From contig UQLS01000009.1 of assembly GCA_900541915.1 (NCBI GenBank), forward strand, positions 5,836-69,835: a DNA stretch of 64,000 nucleotides, read 5' to 3'. Shown piece after piece: positions 61,370 to 64,000 of this stretch. A program made the translations under genes and the position numbers. Each line of letters opens with the position of its first letter. The first letter of the stretch is position 1. The stretch comes from an uncultured Phascolarctobacterium sp. Lineage in GTDB: Bacteria; Bacillota; Negativicutes; Acidaminococcales; Acidaminococcaceae. The notes under the pieces were generated by a model. That model saw only the letters and a list, made by a program, of their open reading frames with translations, searched no databases and was not told the DNA's origin.

Positions 61370-62048
61370 CAGCTAAAGCCTCCAACTGTACCAGCAAACT
61401 GCTCATTTGCCGATATTTTGCACTTTCCTTTGCCTGACTGCTTTTCCCCATACTATTCAAAGTCTTTTGATAAGACAAAATCAACTTTTGCAGCTGCGCT
61501 GACAATAAAGTATGTTTTTCTGCCAGCAGGCAGGGACCGACTTCATATTCAGCATCAGAATACTTAGCACTTTCACCCCGTACAGCAACAATAATTTCGT
61601 AGAGATGGCTACCATCCTGCACAAGGTCTTCATCCGATAATTCCCAGCCATGCTCACACAGCCACCTGCGTAAAGACGGAGCACCGGCCATAGGCTGCAG
61701 CACCAGTATTTTTGTCTGCTGAGCAATCTCCATATCAGCTGACAAAATATCAATAATAGTGGTACCGCCCATACCTGCTATTGCAATACAGTCAGCTTCA
61801 TTACTCTGCAAAACTTTCAACCCGCTTCCGCAGCGGACTTCTATCTTATCTTTCATTCCGTACATAGCTACTGTATTCTTAGCTGCCAGACAAGGCCCCT
61901 GCGCAATATCTCCTGCAATAGCAGAAGCAATCTTCTTTTGCTGCAGCAGCCACACCGGCAAATAAGCATGATCCGTACCAATATCAGCAAGTACGCATCC
62001 TTCAGGTACCTTATTGCCAATGCTCTCCAATCTCTTACCTATATTCAT
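61350..62048 (-). CDS. trmK: tRNA (adenine(22)-N1)-methyltransferase TrmK
   Basis: Methylates A22 of tRNA in Firmicutes. The 232-residue protein has a class I fold with VLADIGTDHAYLPVWLLQ, IAGMGGTTIIDIL and LVLQPMAGAPSLRRWL, and a C-terminal coiled helix typical of the TrmK family. GGAGG lies before the ATG. It starts the trmK-nif3 pair. Confidence 0.92.
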   Translation of the reverse strand: MNIGKRLESIGNKVPEGCVLADIGTDHAYLPVWLLQQKKIASAIAGDIAQGPCLAAKNTVAMYGMKDKIEVRCGSGLKVLQSNEADCIAIAGMGGTTIIDILSADMEIAQQTKILVLQPMAGAPSLRRWLCEHGWELSDEDLVQDGSHLYEIIVAVRGESAKYSDAEYEVGPCLLAEKHTLLSAQLQKLILSYQKTLNSMGKSSQAKESAKYRQMSSLLVQLEALADECKCS

Positions 62049-62082
62049 AATTCCTCCCGTAAAACTCTGATTCTAAAATAAT

Positions 62083-62091
62083 ATTATAGCA
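62083..62091 (-). promoter_or_regulatory. Extended -10 promoter of trmK
   Basis: The minus strand reads TGCTATAAT about 35 bases before the trmK ATG; the -35 region overlaps the terminator of the upstream ABC gene. Confidence 0.5.
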
Positions 62092-62103
62092 TATTTTTTC
62101 TTA

Positions 62104-62136
62104 AAGAAAAAAGCTCTCCCCTTAGGGAAAGCTTTT
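62104..62136 (-). terminator. Terminator of the ABC transporter gene
   Basis: AAAAGCTTTCCC pairs with GGGAGAGCTTTT (62125-62136 with 62109-62120, one G-U pair) and a U-run follows on the minus strand. Confidence 0.8.
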
Positions 62137-62140
62137 CTCC

Positions 62141-63868
62141 TTACTTCTTTTTATTATCCTCAAACTGAGCCATATACAATTTGTAATATTCACCCTGCTG
62201 CTGCATAAGTTCTGCATGTGAACCCGTTTCCAAAATACCATCTCTGGATAAGACAATAATTCTATCTACATTACGAATAGTTGCCAAACGATGCGCAACT
62301 ATTAAAGTAGTTCTGTTGCATGCTAACTGATTCAATGCTCCCTGAATATTTTTTTCTGTTTCATTATCCAACGATGAAGTAGCTTCATCCAAAATAAGAA
62401 TAGGCGGATTTTTCAAAAATACACGGGCAATAGCAATACGCTGTTTTTGTCCACCAGAGAGCTTTACGCCTCTTTCGCCTAAAGCAGTGTCATACTGCTG
62501 CGGCAGCTGTTCAATAAAACGATCAGCCTCAGCCATCTTTGCAGCCTGAAGAATATCATCATCGCCAGCATCAGGTCTCCCATATGCTATATTACTTCTA
62601 ACTGAATCAGAAAAGAGGAAAATGTCCTGCTGCACAATACCTATATTCTTACGAAGTGATGCAAGGGTCATATCTCTTATATCTATACCATCAATAAGAA
62701 TTTTTCCCTGCTGCAGCTCGTAGAATCTTGGTACCAAACTGCAAATAGTACTCTTGCCTACACCAGTACTGCCAACAAAAGCAACAGTTTCGCCTGCCTT
62801 AACTTCCAAAGAAAAGTTTTTAATAACTGGCTCTTTGCCATCATAAGCAAAAGTTACATTCTCAAAACATATATTCCCCTGCAAAGAACCTGCTTCAATA
62901 GCATCATTCTTATCTCTGATTTCTGGCTGTACATTCATTAATTCTTCAAAACGCTGAAAACTTGCATAGCCTTTTTGATAAACTTCTGCCAATGCGTTTA
63001 AACGCAAAATAGGACGTACAAATATAGAAACATACAGTAAAAAAGCAATAAGGTCACTAATCTGCATTTGCTGATAAGCAATTAAAATACCGCCTACGAC
63101 AATAATTACAAGATTAGTAATGTTGGAAAAGAAAACCATACTGGTGTTGGAATGTGCCAATAAGGAAAAAGACTTCCCTCTGGCTTTTAACAACTTATCC
63201 GCAGCAACATCAAGACGTTTAGTTTCTACATCCTCATTATTGAAAGATTGTATCAAACGTACAGCATTCAGACTTTCAGTAGTTTGCGCAGTAATATTAC
63301 CTACCTGACTGCGTGCTTCTCGTCCGGCTTTTTTAAGCTTTCTATTTACTGTAACAGAATCATAAGCTTTGGCTAAAAGCAGCAAATTAACAATCAAAGC
63401 TAACTTCCAGTTCAGATAAAATAAAATACTTACCGTACCTAACATAAAAATAATGCAAACTAAAAGATAGTTAGGTCCTAAAAAAATTAACTCACGTATT
63501 TCACCGATATCCCCAACAATTCTTGAAACCAGTTGTCCCACACGCTGATTATCAAAATAGCGAAAGCTCATTGATTGAACATGCTTAAATAAGTCTCGGC
63601 GCATATCCCTTTCTATATATGCTCCTACTATTCTTCCGCTTACAGCTACTTTATAGTTTATAAAACAGTTAAACACATATAAGCATAAAAGACCGAAAGC
63701 AGCTTTTAATAGCAATGCTATATCAGATACAGGCAGTATTTCATTCATTATATAACGCATATATAACGGGAAAATTAATTCTATCAAAGAAGTTAATACT
63801 GCACCGCCAAGTGCAAGAAATAAAATCTTCTGATATGGTTTATAATATTTCAGCATTTTTTTAATCAT
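62141..63868 (-). CDS. ABC exporter, ATP-binding/permease fusion (MsbA-like)
   Basis: A 575-residue half transporter. The N-terminal type I permease has about six membrane segments (first two near 15-35 and 50-70), the C-terminal ATPase has Walker A VGSTGVGKSTIC, signature LSGGQKQRI, Walker B ILILDEATSSLD and the H-loop VAHRLATI. It probably acts as a homodimer exporting lipids, peptides or drugs; the substrate cannot be told. The gene is monocistronic within the window. Confidence 0.93.
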   Translation of the reverse strand: MIKKMLKYYKPYQKILFLALGGAVLTSLIELIFPLYMRYIMNEILPVSDIALLLKAAFGLLCLYVFNCFINYKVAVSGRIVGAYIERDMRRDLFKHVQSMSFRYFDNQRVGQLVSRIVGDIGEIRELIFLGPNYLLVCIIFMLGTVSILFYLNWKLALIVNLLLLAKAYDSVTVNRKLKKAGREARSQVGNITAQTTESLNAVRLIQSFNNEDVETKRLDVAADKLLKARGKSFSLLAHSNTSMVFFSNITNLVIIVVGGILIAYQQMQISDLIAFLLYVSIFVRPILRLNALAEVYQKGYASFQRFEELMNVQPEIRDKNDAIEAGSLQGNICFENVTFAYDGKEPVIKNFSLEVKAGETVAFVGSTGVGKSTICSLVPRFYELQQGKILIDGIDIRDMTLASLRKNIGIVQQDIFLFSDSVRSNIAYGRPDAGDDDILQAAKMAEADRFIEQLPQQYDTALGERGVKLSGGQKQRIAIARVFLKNPPILILDEATSSLDNETEKNIQGALNQLACNRTTLIVAHRLATIRNVDRIIVLSRDGILETGSHAELMQQQGEYYKLYMAQFEDNKKK

Positions 63869-63897
63869 GTATCACGACCTCCAAAAGATACTCTATA

Positions 63898-63926
63898 TTA
63901 TTACATAATTTTACCCATAGCGTCAA
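63898..63926 (-). promoter_or_regulatory. Predicted promoter of the ABC exporter gene
   Basis: TTGACG (63921-63926) and TAATAA (63898-63903) on the minus strand with a 17-base spacer. Confidence 0.55.
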
Positions 63927-63955
63927 ATAAGAAAAAATACTATTAAAAATACACA

Positions 63956-63994
63956 AAAAGAGAAAGCACTTACATTGTAAGTGCTTTCTCTTTT
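63956..63994. terminator. Terminator at the window edge
   Basis: A perfect 18-bp stem (63956-63973 with 63977-63994) has a 3-base loop and A/T flanks. It probably ends a minus-strand gene that lies beyond the window. Confidence 0.8.
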
Positions 63995-64000
63995 CTCTAA

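Noticed and set aside
1..64000. CRISPR arrays, tRNA or rRNA genes and insertion sequences
   Set aside because: I saw no regularly spaced repeats, no tRNA-like cloverleaf in the intergenic gaps, and no transposase-like frames or terminal inverted repeats.

Overview
This window is a densely packed bacterial chromosome segment, of moderately low GC, that looks like housekeeping core from a Bacillota member, most probably of the Negativicutes (diderm Firmicutes; an Acidaminococcaceae/Phascolarctobacterium-like genome would fit). This placement is inferred from gene content. RNase Y, a PASTA kinase with its PP2C phosphatase, RemA, YlbF, YqeG, YhaM, TrmK/Nif3 and RqcH are Firmicutes-type, while a mutS-mutL-miaA-hfq cluster and a divergent polysaccharide deacetylase are more typical of Gram-negative envelopes. 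There are no rRNA or tRNA genes, insertion sequences, prophage genes or CRISPR arrays. Almost every gene is on the minus strand; the plus-strand exceptions are ilvD, two hypothetical genes, rpmB and rqcH.

Layout. 0-9 kb: fabK, ilvD, a PduO-type cobalamin adenosyltransferase, ndk, an M42 peptidase with htpX, an SRPBCC protein, a class III aminotransferase and a polysaccharide deacetylase. 9-18 kb: a DNA-repair/tRNA-modification run (xerD, hfq, miaA, RsmJ-like methyltransferase, mutL, mutS, miaB) with touching or overlapping genes. 18-24 kb: two plus-strand orphan genes, a glycerol-1-phosphate-dehydrogenase-like enzyme, a TVP38 membrane protein, recG and rpmB. 24-29 kb: a zinc-ribbon protein, rny, recX, recA (with a LexA-type box inside a consensus promoter) and hslO. 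29-32.7 kb: the riboflavin operon ribD-ribE-ribBA-ribH behind an FMN riboswitch. 32.8-44 kb: the priA-def-fmt-DUF116-rsmB-rlmN-prpC-prkC-rsgA-rpe block. 44-49 kb: metK behind a SAM-I riboswitch, then coaBC, rpoZ, gmk, remA and yicC. 49-52.8 kb: rqcH, a DUF218 envelope protein, and a ferredoxin-nitroreductase fusion preceded by a small unknown gene whose promoter carries a palindrome. 53-59 kb: a tightly coupled seven-gene operon with a two-component system, a YqeG phosphatase, a nitrilase-family hydrolase, a VanX-like dipeptidase, YlbF and MurB. 59-64 kb: ygjP-yhaM, trmK-nif3 and an ABC exporter.

No obviously new large system is present. The points most worth a second look are regulatory and readable from the bases: mutually exclusive pairings in both riboswitches, an apparent AUU start for RNase Y, a palindromic operator over the promoter of the nitroreductase pair, a LexA box inside the recA promoter, and the coupling of a two-component system to cell-wall dipeptide and MurB functions. 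Several genes (18021, 18694, 24093, 39407, 52438) have no clear function.
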